DNA of 19,998 nt from UBA5500 sp023622465 (GTDB lineage Bacteria; Bacillota; UBA994; UBA5500): assembly GCA_023622465.1 (NCBI GenBank), contig JAMNZE010000100.1, positions 1 to 19,998 on the forward strand. Reading direction: 5' to 3'. The first letter of the stretch is position 1. Each line of letters begins with the position of its first letter. Both the position numbers and the translations under genes were made by a program. Of this stretch, positions 1 through 7,751 are shown in pieces. The notes under the pieces were generated by a model. The model was not told where the DNA came from. It made no database searches and saw only the letters and a list, made by a program, of their open reading frames with translations.

Positions 1-2
1 GC

Positions 3-722
3 TTAGAGTACAGTCAGAATGATGGCAAAACCCAGGGTGAGGCCCAAGGAAGTGAGTAGACGGGAAGAATCATGGGATACGGGAATCAACTCGTCGGCCA
101 CCACGAAAACCATGGCTCCAGCGGCAAAGGCTAAACTGATGGCTATAGCTTGGGGAGAGATCTGTAACAACATAAGGCTGAGTAAAGTGCCTAATGGGGT
201 CATTAAAGCCACCAGTAGACAGAGACCGAGGATTTGCGAGGGGCGCCAACCGCCATATGCTAGCGGAAGGGAAAGGCTGATTCCTTCCGGAACGTTATGT
301 AGGCCGATAGCTAGGGCTAGGAGGGTGCCCAGTTCTTCAGTAGCTGCAAAACCAGCACCGATAGCCAAACCTTCGGGCAGATCATGCATGGCAATCCCTA
401 AAGCCACTAGGATACCCATACGAATAAATGAATCTTGCCGGTTACTGCGCCGGCTACGTCGTCGTCGCCTAGCCATTTGGTTACTAATGAAGGCCAAGAG
501 CAGCACACCTAAGGTAAAACCTATGATGGTAGAGAACCGGGTGCCCAATTCTAAAGCCGCCGGTAAGAGATCGAGGGCAACGACGGCCATCATTACCCCC
601 GATGCCATTCCTAGCCAGAAGGCTAAAGCCCGGTTGCTGGGCCTACCAAAAAAAAGTACTATCACTCCACCTAACACGGTTGCCAGCCCGGCGAGGAAAC
701 TAGATAGCAAAACTTGCGGCAC
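3..722 (-). CDS. ZIP-family divalent metal transporter
   Basis: Integral membrane protein of 239 aa that likely moves Zn2+ or another divalent cation across the cytoplasmic membrane. It shows about eight hydrophobic segments and the two ZIP signature helices: HDLPEG (about residue 113) and HNVPEG (about residue 142), whose His, Asn, Asp and Glu residues form the metal site in the family. An Arg-rich cytoplasmic loop (about residues 84-94) replaces the His-rich loop of many ZIPs. The start is GTG at 722, preceded by AGGAGG seven bases upstream; the stop is at 3-5. The family and length are typical of bacterial ZupT/GufA-like proteins. The exact metal cannot be told. Any terminator is outside the window. 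The gene's 5' leader runs antisense to the candidate 6S RNA. Confidence 0.9.
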   Translation of the reverse strand: MPQVLLSSFLAGLATVLGGVIVLFFGRPSNRALAFWLGMASGVMMAVVALDLLPAALELGTRFSTIIGFTLGVLLLAFISNQMARRRRRSRRSNRQDSFIRMGILVALGIAMHDLPEGLAIGAGFAATEELGTLLALAIGLHNVPEGISLSLPLAYGGWRPSQILGLCLLVALMTPLGTLLSLMLLQISPQAIAISLAFAAGAMVFVVADELIPVSHDSSRLLTSLGLTLGFAIILTVL

Positions 723-748
723 TTGTTTGCCTCCTAAGCCAATTAATA

Positions 749-926
749 GGGCGCTGTCGCAACAGGTCTTCGTAGTGCCCCGCAGTGTTAGTAGGCCGTG
801 GTCTTATTCGAGCGCTGTGGTCAATACTCGGTCGGAATGAGCTGAGTGTGGCCCCAACGCGCTGTGTTATGACCAACGGCCTGAGAGTACGCCCGGGTAT
901 GTAAGAGCCTTGATGTGACAGCCCCT
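749..926 (+). ncRNA. ssrS: Candidate 6S RNA
   Basis: This gap without a protein gene folds as one long interrupted hairpin. The closing stem is GCTGTC (753-758) with GACAGC (917-922), continued inward through GCAACAGG/CCTTGATGT with one mismatch and then GGTCTT/AAGAGCC. After GTGCCC/GGGTAT comes an open central bubble, with GCAGTGTTAGTA on the 5' side and TGAGAGTACGC on the 3' side. Beyond it GGCCG-TGGTC pairs with GACCA-CGGCC, AGCGC with GCGCT, and a terminal hairpin GGTCA...TGGCC closes the fold. A long closing stem, central bubble and distal arm are the 6S design, which mimics an open promoter to trap sigma-A RNA polymerase. The GNGTGTT-like bubble strand sets the plus strand. No convincing promoter or terminator was found; the ends are estimated from the stem. 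Confidence 0.7.
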
Positions 927-959
927 TAAACCCTATTCCTATTGCCTAGGAGACATGCC

Positions 960-1817
960 TTAAATCGTAGTTGACAATTCTTTAAATCCTTCGCCCAGCA
1001 CTTCGTGGGCATCTATGACGATCACAAAGGCGCGGGGGTCTTGTGCTCTAACCAAATTCTTAACGGTGATGATCTCCGAGCGACTAACGACCACCAGCAA
1101 TGTCTTTCTGGATGCCTTGCTAAAGCCACCTTCGCTATGCAAATAGGTAACACCCCGCCGCAATTCGGTCATAATTTGTTCTGCTATGGACTCCCCCTGT
1201 TCGGATATAATGAGCAGGGCTTTGACGGCAAAAAAGCCTTCGTTGACGTAGTCAATCACCCGCGTGGTCACGAAAATACACACGAGGGCATACATGGCCA
1301 TGGTGGGCCCAAACACAAAACCAGCGGCAGCGACTATCAGGCTATCTATGAATAATAGGGCCTTGCCGATGGGTAAACCGGTGAAATGACTTAATAAACC
1401 GGCGGCCAAATCGGTACCACCGGTGGACCCGCGGGAACGAAAGACGATACCGATACCGGTACCCACAACGACTCCGCCGTAGAGGGCGGCCAATATGGGG
1501 TCGTCGGTCCAGGGGGCAATATTTCTGGTGACATATACCCAACCGGAGGTGGCTAGTCCACCTAGGACTGAAAACCAGCTAAAACGCCAACCTAACACGA
1601 AACCGGTGATAATAAGCAGCGGTATGTTAATCAAAAGGAATGTAAAACCAGGCTCAAAGCCGGTTAGGTGATAAATGATGGTGGCTATGCCGGTGGCACC
1701 ACCAGCGGCAATGCGATTAGGGATTTGTAAGGCATTGATGCCGAGAGCAGTAATAAAAGAGCCCAGTAGGATTCCTATGTACTGAGTTAGAGTTCTCGTG
1801 AAACGCCTGTTTTGCAT
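960..1817 (-). CDS. YitT family membrane protein (DUF161 and DUF2179 domains)
   Basis: A 285-aa protein with about five or six hydrophobic helices in residues 10-175, including the family-like stretch GINALQIPNRIAAGGATGIA near the N-terminus and RSRGSTGGTDL near residue 130. A soluble C-terminal DUF2179 domain (about residues 220-280) follows, with TYLHSEGGFSK and KTLLVVVSRSE. Proteins of this architecture are widespread in Firmicutes; their substrate is not established. The start ATG at 1817 has an AGGAG site (TAGGAGTGGG) just upstream. The gene follows the transketolase terminator, so it probably has its own promoter in the short gap; TATAGT (1833-1838, minus strand) could be a -10, but no good -35 accompanies it. 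No terminator is evident downstream. Confidence 0.9.
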   Translation of the reverse strand: MQNRRFTRTLTQYIGILLGSFITALGINALQIPNRIAAGGATGIATIIYHLTGFEPGFTFLLINIPLLIITGFVLGWRFSWFSVLGGLATSGWVYVTRNIAPWTDDPILAALYGGVVVGTGIGIVFRSRGSTGGTDLAAGLLSHFTGLPIGKALLFIDSLIVAAAGFVFGPTMAMYALVCIFVTTRVIDYVNEGFFAVKALLIISEQGESIAEQIMTELRRGVTYLHSEGGFSKASRKTLLVVVSRSEIITVKNLVRAQDPRAFVIVIDAHEVLGEGFKELSTTI

Positions 1818-1846
1818 TGGTACCCACTCCTAACTATACTGGTGCA

Positions 1847-1873
1847 AAAACCGTGCATTTACTGCACGGTTTT
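1847..1873 (-). terminator. Intrinsic terminator after the transketolase genes
   Basis: An 11-bp perfect stem (AAAACCGTGCA with TGCACGGTTTT) closes a 5-nt loop. On the minus strand it ends in TTTTTG, directly after the transketolase C-subunit stop codon. The A and T flanks make it able to work in both directions. Confidence 0.85.
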
Positions 1874-1877
1874 ATAT

Positions 1878-2813
1878 CTACTTTCGGTTTAAGACTTTAC
1901 GTACAGCCGCTTGCACTTCTCGATGGGTTAGACCGTACTTAATCGCCAATTCGTCCGGTTCCCCCGATTCCCCGAAGGTATCCATAACGCCTACCATCTC
2001 TACAGGTACTGGGTGATTCTTCACCAACACTTCGGCCACGGCGCCACCCAGGCCTCCGTTAACCTGGTGTTCTTCAACGGTAACGATGGCCCCCGTTTCA
2101 GCAGCTGCTGCTAAGATGGCATCCGTATCCAAGGGTTTGATGGTGTGCATATTTAGCACTCGGCAGGAAACACCTTCTTCTGCCAGCTGTTCGGCAGCCA
2201 GCAATGCTTCATAGAGAATGGGTCCGCAACCGATAATGGTTACATCGGAGCCGGCCCGCAATTGATTAGCCTTACCGAATTGCCATTCATCCTCTTCCGT
2301 GGTGAGGATGGGAGTTGCTGAACGAGTAAAACGTAGATAGACGGGACCCGGCATTTCAGCGGCGGCCAGAGTAGCCTTGCGGCCTTCAATGGCATCACAG
2401 GGTACGATAAGCTGCATGTTGGGTAAGACACGCATCAAAGCTATCTCTTCCAGTGCCTGGTGGGTGGCCCCATCGGCACCGACCGAAATACCACCATGCA
2501 TGCCGGCCAATTTTACGTTTAGATTGCTGTAGCAAATAGTGGTACGAATCTGATCCCAGGCTCGGCCAGCGAGAAACACCCCATAGGTGGTAGCAAAGGG
2601 AATTTTGCCGCCCATGGCTAGGCCGGCGGCCGTGCCCACCATGTCTTGCTCTGCAATCCCCAGATCAAAGAAGCGCTCTGGGTATTTATCTCTAAACCAG
2701 TTGGTGCGGGTGGACATGGCCAGATCGGCATCCAAAACCACCACGTCTGGGTTAGACTCACCGAGCATCAGTAATGCTTCGCCGTAACCATCTCTAGTAG
2801 GTTTCTTGTTCAC
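1878..2813 (-). CDS. Transketolase, C-terminal (pyrimidine-binding and C-terminal domain) subunit
   Basis: A 311-aa subunit of a split transketolase, which transfers two-carbon units between pentose-phosphate sugars using thiamine diphosphate. It carries the pyrimidine domain with the invariant Glu in GIAEQDMVGTAAGLA (about residue 55) that activates the cofactor, followed by GGISVGADGATHQALEEIA and the C-terminal domain (about residues 185-305) with the HTIKPLD and VEEHQVNGGLGGAVAE motifs. It needs the N-subunit encoded just upstream; both active-site halves are shared at the dimer interface. The start is GTG at 2813 with GGAGGAGG upstream. The gap to the N-subunit gene is about 20 nt, so the two are surely one operon. 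DXP synthase and other two-part TPP enzymes share this fold, but the split layout and neighbour favour transketolase. Confidence 0.93.
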   Translation of the reverse strand: MNKKPTRDGYGEALLMLGESNPDVVVLDADLAMSTRTNWFRDKYPERFFDLGIAEQDMVGTAAGLAMGGKIPFATTYGVFLAGRAWDQIRTTICYSNLNVKLAGMHGGISVGADGATHQALEEIALMRVLPNMQLIVPCDAIEGRKATLAAAEMPGPVYLRFTRSATPILTTEEDEWQFGKANQLRAGSDVTIIGCGPILYEALLAAEQLAEEGVSCRVLNMHTIKPLDTDAILAAAAETGAIVTVEEHQVNGGLGGAVAEVLVKNHPVPVEMVGVMDTFGESGEPDELAIKYGLTHREVQAAVRKVLNRK

Positions 2814-2833
2814 GAATCTTGACCTCCTCCAGC

Positions 2834-3652
2834 TTAATTGGCTAATTCAGCTAGGGCTTTGGCCAGTTCCTCCTGATTAGGAGCCTTACCATGCCAGCCG
2901 GCAACATTTTCCATGAAGGAAATCCCCTTCCCTTTGATTGTCTGGGCGATGATTACACTAGGCTTGTCCTTCACATTGGCCGCTTCGTCGTAGGCGGCTA
3001 GTACCTGTTCCACATCATGGCCATCGATCGAAATTACGTGCCAGTTAAAAGCCCGCCATTTGTCGGCCAGGGGCTGGAGACCGATGATTTCTTCCACCGT
3101 GCCGTCGATTTGCAGGTTGTTATAATCCACAATGGCACAAACATTGGCCAGCTTATAGTGGGCGGCCGTCATCACCGCTTCCCAAACTTGGCCCTCCTGC
3201 AATTCCCCATCACCAAGCAAACAATAGATGCGATAATCTTGTTGGTTAAGGCGGGCCGCCAAGGCTAAGCCGTTGGCCTGGGATAGACCTTGCCCTAATG
3301 AACCGCTGGAATTGTCAAGGCCCGGCAGGCTCAGCATATGGGGATGCCCCTGCAGGCGGCTGCCTAGCTTGCGTAGAGTGAGGAGTTCTTCTACGGGGAA
3401 ATAACCCGCTCGAGCCAGGACGCTATAGAGAACGGGAGCCACATGCCCCTTAGACAGAACAAAACGGTCCCGGTCGGCCCAATCGGGGCGCTGGGGATCG
3501 TGCCTCATTTTGGCGAAATAGAGGCCCACCAGCAGCTCCACAGACGAAAGCGAGCCGCCGGGGTGCCCTGAACCGGCTGCTGCCGTCATCCGCACAATAT
3601 CTCGCCGTACCTCTGTGCAGAGTGATCTTAGTTCCTGCAGATCAGGTCGCAT
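2834..3652 (-). CDS. Transketolase, N-terminal (TPP-binding) subunit
   Basis: A 272-aa partner of the downstream subunit. The thiamine-diphosphate domain shows GHPGG at residues 29-33, SKGHVAPVLYS, the diphosphate and Mg2+ motif starting GDGELQEGQ and ending at the NN of VDYNNLQIDG, and the IAQTIKGKG motif near the end. Start choice: an in-frame ATG ten codons further out (3682) lacks a ribosome site, while the ATG at 3652 follows AAGGAG at an 11-nt distance, so I use the latter. It is the first gene of a two-gene operon in the non-oxidative pentose phosphate pathway. Split transketolases are common in anaerobic Firmicutes. Confidence 0.92.
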   Translation of the reverse strand: MRPDLQELRSLCTEVRRDIVRMTAAAGSGHPGGSLSSVELLVGLYFAKMRHDPQRPDWADRDRFVLSKGHVAPVLYSVLARAGYFPVEELLTLRKLGSRLQGHPHMLSLPGLDNSSGSLGQGLSQANGLALAARLNQQDYRIYCLLGDGELQEGQVWEAVMTAAHYKLANVCAIVDYNNLQIDGTVEEIIGLQPLADKWRAFNWHVISIDGHDVEQVLAAYDEAANVKDKPSVIIAQTIKGKGISFMENVAGWHGKAPNQEELAKALAELAN

Positions 3653-3709
3653 TGGCGCATAATCTCCTTTCAGCGTTAGCATATATTACAAGGCCGCTTG
3701 CCTTCATTG

Positions 3710-3739
3710 ATTATAGCACATTAGTGTATGCGGCACACT
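3710..3739 (-). promoter_or_regulatory. Possible transketolase operon promoter with operator-like dyad
   Basis: A perfect TATAAT (3710-3715 on the minus strand) lies about 57 nt before the transketolase start. The matching -35 region (GTGTGC) is poor. It is covered by a 17-bp dyad at 3723-3739 with AGTGT/ACACT arms, which could be a regulator site. This is sequence resemblance only. Confidence 0.4.
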
Positions 3740-4246
3740 TTAAGGAACTGTGACACCGGTTAACTCAAAAAGGGTATCTTCTATTTCCACGTAGATAGAT
3801 ACATTAGTAGTTTGCGGGTGCAGGGCGGAAAAAAATAAGGTATAGCGCCAGGCAGTGGCGTCTAGTTGTTCCACCTCCGCCGTCTGAATAGGTTGGTACC
3901 GGTGGTCCGTGGCATCAACAATTACGGCACTGACTACAACAGGGGGGCCCGTTGGTGAATCGGTTAGGTGCTCCAGCAATAGGGAGATTTTTGTGTGGTT
4001 CTGCAGAGGAGCAAAGGGTAGGTGGATGGGGTACTGTTTATGGGTTGCGATGTATTCTAGACTTAAACGCTGCCCCTGGCCAAGACAAGAAATACTGGAG
4101 GGAGTCGGCGGCAGGGTGGCCCCCTGGCTGCTCCAATCTCCATGCAGGTAGTAAATGCAGGCTTCTTCTATTCTTATTGGGGTTAATAGGTTTACTGCCG
4201 TGACCACCAGCAGGACAAAAATAATTAGGACCCAGACTTTACGCAA
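3740..4246 (-). CDS. Membrane-anchored or secreted protein of unknown function
   Basis: A 168-aa protein not recognised. Residues 4-20 form one hydrophobic segment (VWVLIIFVLLVVTAV) after MRK, which fits a signal anchor or signal peptide without an obvious cleavage site. The rest is soluble, Pro- and Thr-rich and likely beta-strand (for example SLLLEHLTD, YTLFFSALH, VSIYVEIED), suggesting one extracytoplasmic beta domain. Two Cys residues (in EEACIYY and SISCLGQ) might form a disulfide. The start is TTG at 4246, preceded by AGAGGTGAT at 5 nt; the only nearby ATG runs at once into a stop. It sits between mgtE, which has its own terminator, and the transketolase genes, so it is probably transcribed alone. 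The context gives no clue to its job. Confidence 0.72.
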   Translation of the reverse strand: MRKVWVLIIFVLLVVTAVNLLTPIRIEEACIYYLHGDWSSQGATLPPTPSSISCLGQGQRLSLEYIATHKQYPIHLPFAPLQNHTKISLLLEHLTDSPTGPPVVVSAVIVDATDHRYQPIQTAEVEQLDATAWRYTLFFSALHPQTTNVSIYVEIEDTLFELTGVTVP

Positions 4247-4302
4247 CTTACATCACCTCTTGCTGCAGTTTACGCTTCTGTTAGCCCTAAAATGAAAAAT
4301 AT

Positions 4303-4326
4303 AGGGCTGTGGGAATCCACAGCCCT
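4303..4326 (-). terminator. Intrinsic terminator of mgtE
   Basis: A 10-bp perfect GC-rich stem (AGGGCTGTGG with CCACAGCCCT) closes a 4-nt loop. On the minus strand ATATTTTTC follows it, 12 nt after the mgtE stop. Confidence 0.9.
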
Positions 4327-4337
4327 AACGAATCATA

Positions 4338-5669
4338 TCAACTGCCACTTAGTAGCGTGCCGGCGATTCTAAAGTAGGTGATTAAGGCAAGGGCATCGAC
4401 TACCGTGGTGATTAGCGGACCAGCCATAACAGCCGGATCCAGTTTAACCAACTGGGCCAGCATGGGGAGCATAGACCCCACCAGCTTGGCGAGTATCACT
4501 GTGATCATTAGAGTTAAACTGACAATCAGAGCGATGTCGGCCGGGTACTTTTCTAAAAAGAGAATGCGAATAAAGTTGGTTATTGCTAATCCTAAGCTGA
4601 CTAAGCCACTTACGGCTAACTCCCTAAGAAATACACGCCACCAATCTTTAAGCTGGATATCACCTAGGGCTAAGCCCCGGATAACGAGAGTGGATGCTTG
4701 GGAGCCTGCGTTTCCCCCCGTATCCATCAACATGGGAACAAAAACGGCTAAGAGGGCCACTTGCGACAGCATTTCTTCATAGTGGAGCATAATGCGCCCG
4801 GTAAATAGGGCGGAAATCATCAGAATCAGAAGCCATCTAAAACGCTGCCGGGCCAGCCGGAATATCGATGTGGCTAGATAGGGGGTGTCGCTGGGCTGCA
4901 TGGCGGCCATACGTTGAATGTCCTCCGTGGCCTCTTCGTCTACCACGTCAATAATGTCGTCGCTGGTGACAATACCTTTGAGTACCCCTTGCTCATCGAC
5001 CACCGGTAAAGCCAGCAGGTCATAACGGCGAAACAGAGCGGCCACCTGCTCCTGGTCTTCCGTGTCTGTTACCTGTACCGGGTTTGTTCTCATTATAGAA
5101 GCAATTTGAGCCCCAGGAGGTGCTAAAACCAACTCACGCAAAGAAAGCACGCCCACCAAGCGCCCACTTCTGTTGATTACATAGGTGTAGTAAATAGTTT
5201 CTGCCCTTTCTGCTTCCGCCCGAATTACTTGTAACGCCTTTTCTACTGTCCATTCAGGACGTACCGTCAGATACTCGGTTGTCATCAGGCCGCCCGATGA
5301 CTCTTCTTCGTAGCGTAGTAGATGGCGCAGCGGGCTGGCAGCAGGTAAGGCTGCTAATATGCGCTCTCTTAAATCATCGGCCAGCCAATTGATCAGGTCT
5401 ACCGCATCGTCCGCTGACATGGACTCCACAATTTCTAAGGCTAAAGTGGGCGGTACCAGACTCAATAGGCGGTTGGCCTGCATTTCATCAAATTCCTGAA
5501 CAACGATAGCCAACATTTCGGGGCTGAGATGGGGTAGGAGTTGCAGTAGTTCTTCGTCCGACAGACTGGCCAAGGCATCGGCCAAATCTGCTGGCATGGC
5601 ATCAGCAAATAGTAGGTTTAGCTGGCTGGGATTCTCCACAAGTAATTGCTGGATCAGCTCTTTAGGCAA
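4338..5669 (-). CDS. mgtE: Magnesium transporter MgtE
   Basis: A Mg2+ channel of the cytoplasmic membrane, about 443 aa, near the usual 450. Order of domains: a cytoplasmic MgtE N domain (about residues 15-120) with helical repeats such as HLSPEMLAIVVQEFD, two CBS domains (about 130-250, with LVGVLSLRELV and LKGIVTSDDII), a connecting helix, then five membrane helices (about 275-440). Family hallmarks include the stretch DTGGNAGSQASTLVIRGLAL and the pore segment DPAVMAGPLITTVVDALALI, whose Asp lines the ion path. Start: GTG at 5678 would overlap the near-perfect AAGGGGGTG ribosome site, so TTG at 5669, 7 nt after it, is more likely; starting at 5678 adds three residues. The gene has its own promoter and attenuator-like leader. 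Confidence 0.95.
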   Translation of the reverse strand: MPKELIQQLLVENPSQLNLLFADAMPADLADALASLSDEELLQLLPHLSPEMLAIVVQEFDEMQANRLLSLVPPTLALEIVESMSADDAVDLINWLADDLRERILAALPAASPLRHLLRYEEESSGGLMTTEYLTVRPEWTVEKALQVIRAEAERAETIYYTYVINRSGRLVGVLSLRELVLAPPGAQIASIMRTNPVQVTDTEDQEQVAALFRRYDLLALPVVDEQGVLKGIVTSDDIIDVVDEEATEDIQRMAAMQPSDTPYLATSIFRLARQRFRWLLILMISALFTGRIMLHYEEMLSQVALLAVFVPMLMDTGGNAGSQASTLVIRGLALGDIQLKDWWRVFLRELAVSGLVSLGLAITNFIRILFLEKYPADIALIVSLTLMITVILAKLVGSMLPMLAQLVKLDPAVMAGPLITTVVDALALITYFRIAGTLLSGS

Positions 5670-5730
5670 CGCCCCCACCCCCTTCCCGGGGGGTGGCGTA
5701 ACCTGCCAATGGTTTCATGATCATAAAAAA

Positions 5731-5753
5731 GCGCCTCCTTTGCGAGGAGGCGC
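5731..5753 (-). terminator. Leader terminator upstream of mgtE
   Basis: A 9-bp perfect stem (GCGCCTCCT with AGGAGGCGC) closes a 5-nt loop and is followed on the minus strand by TTTTTT. It lies between the mgtE promoter and start codon, so it can stop transcription before the gene. Its 5' arm can instead pair with an upstream element (see the leader entry). Confidence 0.88.
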
Positions 5754-5920
5754 GACTAATTTACGGTACACTAAATAAGCGTCAATAAGTCGTGTTCGCA
5801 GACGCGCCTCCTCGGACTATATAGGATTTTTCTCGGTAGAGGATAACCGTCGCTTTCCACGACCTAACTCACCTCTTTTTTGAAATGAATTGGGCTAGAC
5901 TAATAACTTCCCAACCCATT
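5731..5920 (-). promoter_or_regulatory. Structured mgtE leader with terminator/antiterminator switch; riboswitch-like, class not recognised
   Basis: Read on the minus strand, the leader opens with an 11-bp hairpin (5910-5920 with 5884-5894, two G-U pairs). Then GAGG/CCTC (5872-5875, 5839-5842) encloses GTCG/CGAC (5860-5863, 5849-5852). ACGGT at 5846-5850 can pair with ACCGT at 5763-5767, and GCGTC (5801-5805) with GACGC (5779-5783). The element at 5803-5814 (CGAGGAGGCGCG) is perfectly complementary over 12 bp to 5743-5754, the 5' arm of the terminator. The two folds therefore exclude each other. This is the logic of a transcription-attenuating riboswitch, and Mg2+ is the obvious candidate signal given the gene. 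However, the conserved M-box core (TTAGGTGAGGCTCC and the following motifs) is not present. Confidence 0.7.
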
Positions 5921-5923
5921 AAC

Positions 5924-5952
5924 ATACTATGCGTAGGCAATGGCCTTGTCAA
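5924..5952 (-). promoter_or_regulatory. mgtE: Sigma-A promoter of mgtE
   Basis: The -35 is a perfect TTGACA (5947-5952), then an exact 17-nt spacer and TAGTAT (5924-5929) on the minus strand. Transcription should start near 5917-5919, giving a leader of about 240 nt before mgtE. Confidence 0.85.
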
Positions 5953-6047
5953 TGCAATTTAGCCATCCTGACAAAAAATTAGCAAAAAGAGTTGCGCAGA
6001 GCCGGGAGTCGTTTAACCATTGGTATTTGCCCACATTTGTCGTACAA
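5953..6047. other. Prophage-chromosome junction region (expected to hold an att site)
   Basis: These 95 bases lie between the mgtE promoter and the integrase stop codon. The chromosome must change to prophage here if the integrase sits at the prophage edge, as is usual. No gene is seen, and the exact att core cannot be fixed without the other prophage end or an empty site. The mgtE promoter stays intact. Confidence 0.45.
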
Positions 6048-7751
6048 TTAACTGGGGGTGTTAACCTTGAATGCGTGAGTGATTCCACCTTCAAATTGGA
6101 TAGCACTCACTCTTTTTTCTTGAATCTCAATCTGCGTGATAACACTGCTAAAGAATGTCTTCAGTAGTTTTTTGCCTTCCTCACTACCCTCTTGGCAGCC
6201 CCGTCGTGAGATAGATACGAAGTCTAATTCACTATCGCCGGCAAGCAACTGCTTGCTCATCAAGAACCGGGAGGCGCGTTTGATGAAGTCTACGTCTCCG
6301 GTCTCCTTCCTGCCAGCAATATGGATTTTCCGAAGCTCGTGATTGACTTCAGCCAACTTCTCCTGTAGCTCCTTCCGGTGTACTAGATAATCCTTCTCAG
6401 ACATTCCCGCGTCATCAAACAGGTAGGCTCGGTCAAGTCGTTCCAAGGCGCGTTCATATCGTGCCCGGCTTTGACTGAGTAGTTGGGTGTCAATCGTGGC
6501 TGCCGCTGTTTCGCGCTTGCCATCGTCGATTAGTTCTCCAGCTGCGCCCAGGATGCTTGCCACTGTGTTACTTAGATCCTCTGTTCGTATGCCGACAAGG
6601 TCTCTAGGCATGCCCTTCAAGAGTATGTGCTCGACTTGCTGCATAGGGCAGTGGGCTCTGATCGCATCAGCAGCCTTGACCAAGTTGCGCAAGTACTGAA
6701 AGATAAATGGTCCCATCTTTACATCCGAGACAAACCCAGCGCAAGCCCGGTACTCTCCCTTACTCAACATTGAGGCCGTGGCGCAGCGGTAGGTAGAGGG
6801 CCGAAACCCATCCTTCCTTGGTCTATCCAGCATGGATAGAAATCCTGCACCACACTTGCCACATTTGAGCAGACCAGAGAAGATATGGGTATGTTTTGCT
6901 TTTTCACGGATAGAGCGTGTGCCCTTATAGTTTTCATCCAGCATTTTTTGTACTAGCTCCCATTGACTTTTGCGTACTATCGCAGGTAGCGCATCATCAA
7001 CCAGGATCCATTCGTTCTCATTCTTAGTCTTGCCACGCCCACCAGTCTGATAGTTGTAGCGCAATGTTCCCTTGTATGTAGGTGAGCGGAGAACATCACG
7101 TACTGTCTTAGCCGTCCAGCGTCCACCTCTTTTGGTGGGCACGTTTTGCATACGCAAGTAGCGAAGTACATCTAAGGTTGACCCGTGCTCCTCATATAGG
7201 TTGTAGATTAGCCTGACCACGGCTGCTTCAGCGTCATTGATGCGCAGGCATTTTGCTTCATCGTCCCAATCATACCCGATGGGTACCGGCGCACCGTTCC
7301 ACAAGCCCTTTTCCGCCCGGGAGAGCATGATGCTCATTACCCTCTCTGCCGTTAGCTTTCGCTCTAGTTCAGCAAATACCAGGATGATTTTAAGCATGGC
7401 CTCACCCATAGCCGTTGAAGTATCGAATTGCTCATTCTTGCTAATGAAGGTGACTTCATGCTCTTTAAGTTCTTCCCACATGCTTGCGAAGTCTAACAGG
7501 TTGCGGCTGATCCTGTCTATTTTCCAGACAATCAAGTGAGTGAACTCGCCTTTTCTAATCCGCTTCATCATTTCCTGGTAGCGCGGGCGATCTGTATTCT
7601 TAGCCGAGTAACCAGCATCCTCGAAGATCTCATAGTCAGTGATGTTCAGGGCATATTCACAGTAGTTGGCTAAATCCTTGCGCTGGAAAGGGAGAGATTC
7701 GCGGTCTATTTGGTGGTGGGTAGATACGCGGATGTAGATCGCAGCCTTCAT
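6048..7751 (-). CDS. Large serine recombinase (prophage integrase)
   Basis: A 567-aa enzyme that would integrate and excise the prophage by serine-based strand exchange. The N-terminal resolvase domain (about residues 1-145) starts MKAAIYIRVSTHHQ with nucleophile Ser10, followed by EDAGYSAKNTDRP, the active-site segment VWKIDRISRN and FAELERKLTAERV. The recombinase domain follows (about 155-260, from PIGYDWDDEAKCLRI). A zinc-ribbon with CGKCGAGF and later Cys residues (YRCA, RACAG) comes near 300-345, then a coiled-coil region (about 445-490) with DRAYLFDDAGMSEKDY. Start: ATG at 7751 follows GGAGTGAG; an in-frame ATG 36 nt further out has no ribosome site and lacks the family's N-terminus. 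The gene lies at the prophage edge, pointing toward mgtE. Confidence 0.95.
   Translation of the reverse strand: MKAAIYIRVSTHHQIDRESLPFQRKDLANYCEYALNITDYEIFEDAGYSAKNTDRPRYQEMMKRIRKGEFTHLIVWKIDRISRNLLDFASMWEELKEHEVTFISKNEQFDTSTAMGEAMLKIILVFAELERKLTAERVMSIMLSRAEKGLWNGAPVPIGYDWDDEAKCLRINDAEAAVVRLIYNLYEEHGSTLDVLRYLRMQNVPTKRGGRWTAKTVRDVLRSPTYKGTLRYNYQTGGRGKTKNENEWILVDDALPAIVRKSQWELVQKMLDENYKGTRSIREKAKHTHIFSGLLKCGKCGAGFLSMLDRPRKDGFRPSTYRCATASMLSKGEYRACAGFVSDVKMGPFIFQYLRNLVKAADAIRAHCPMQQVEHILLKGMPRDLVGIRTEDLSNTVASILGAAGELIDDGKRETAAATIDTQLLSQSRARYERALERLDRAYLFDDAGMSEKDYLVHRKELQEKLAEVNHELRKIHIAGRKETGDVDFIKRASRFLMSKQLLAGDSELDFVSISRRGCQEGSEEGKKLLKTFFSSVITQIEIQEKRVSAIQFEGGITHAFKVNTPS

Noticed and set aside
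19..840. Long open frame on the plus strand across the ZIP gene and the next gap
   Set aside because: It lies opposite a well-supported transporter, has Arg/Pro/Ser-rich shadow composition and runs through the 6S-like hairpin.
3683..3739. Inverted repeat upstream of the transketolase genes as a terminator of the 168-aa gene
   Set aside because: No U tract follows on the minus strand and the stem is imperfect; noted only as a possible operator.
5731..5920. M-box (ykoK) Mg2+ riboswitch call for the mgtE leader
   Set aside because: The expected conserved core (TTAGGTGAGGCTCC and the later motifs) is not there; only the attenuator logic is shared, so I did not assign the class.
6001..6062. TTTAACC and TGTTAACC around the integrase stop as att site arms
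   Set aside because: The symmetry is weak and one arm lies in the coding end of the integrase; without the second prophage end it cannot be supported.
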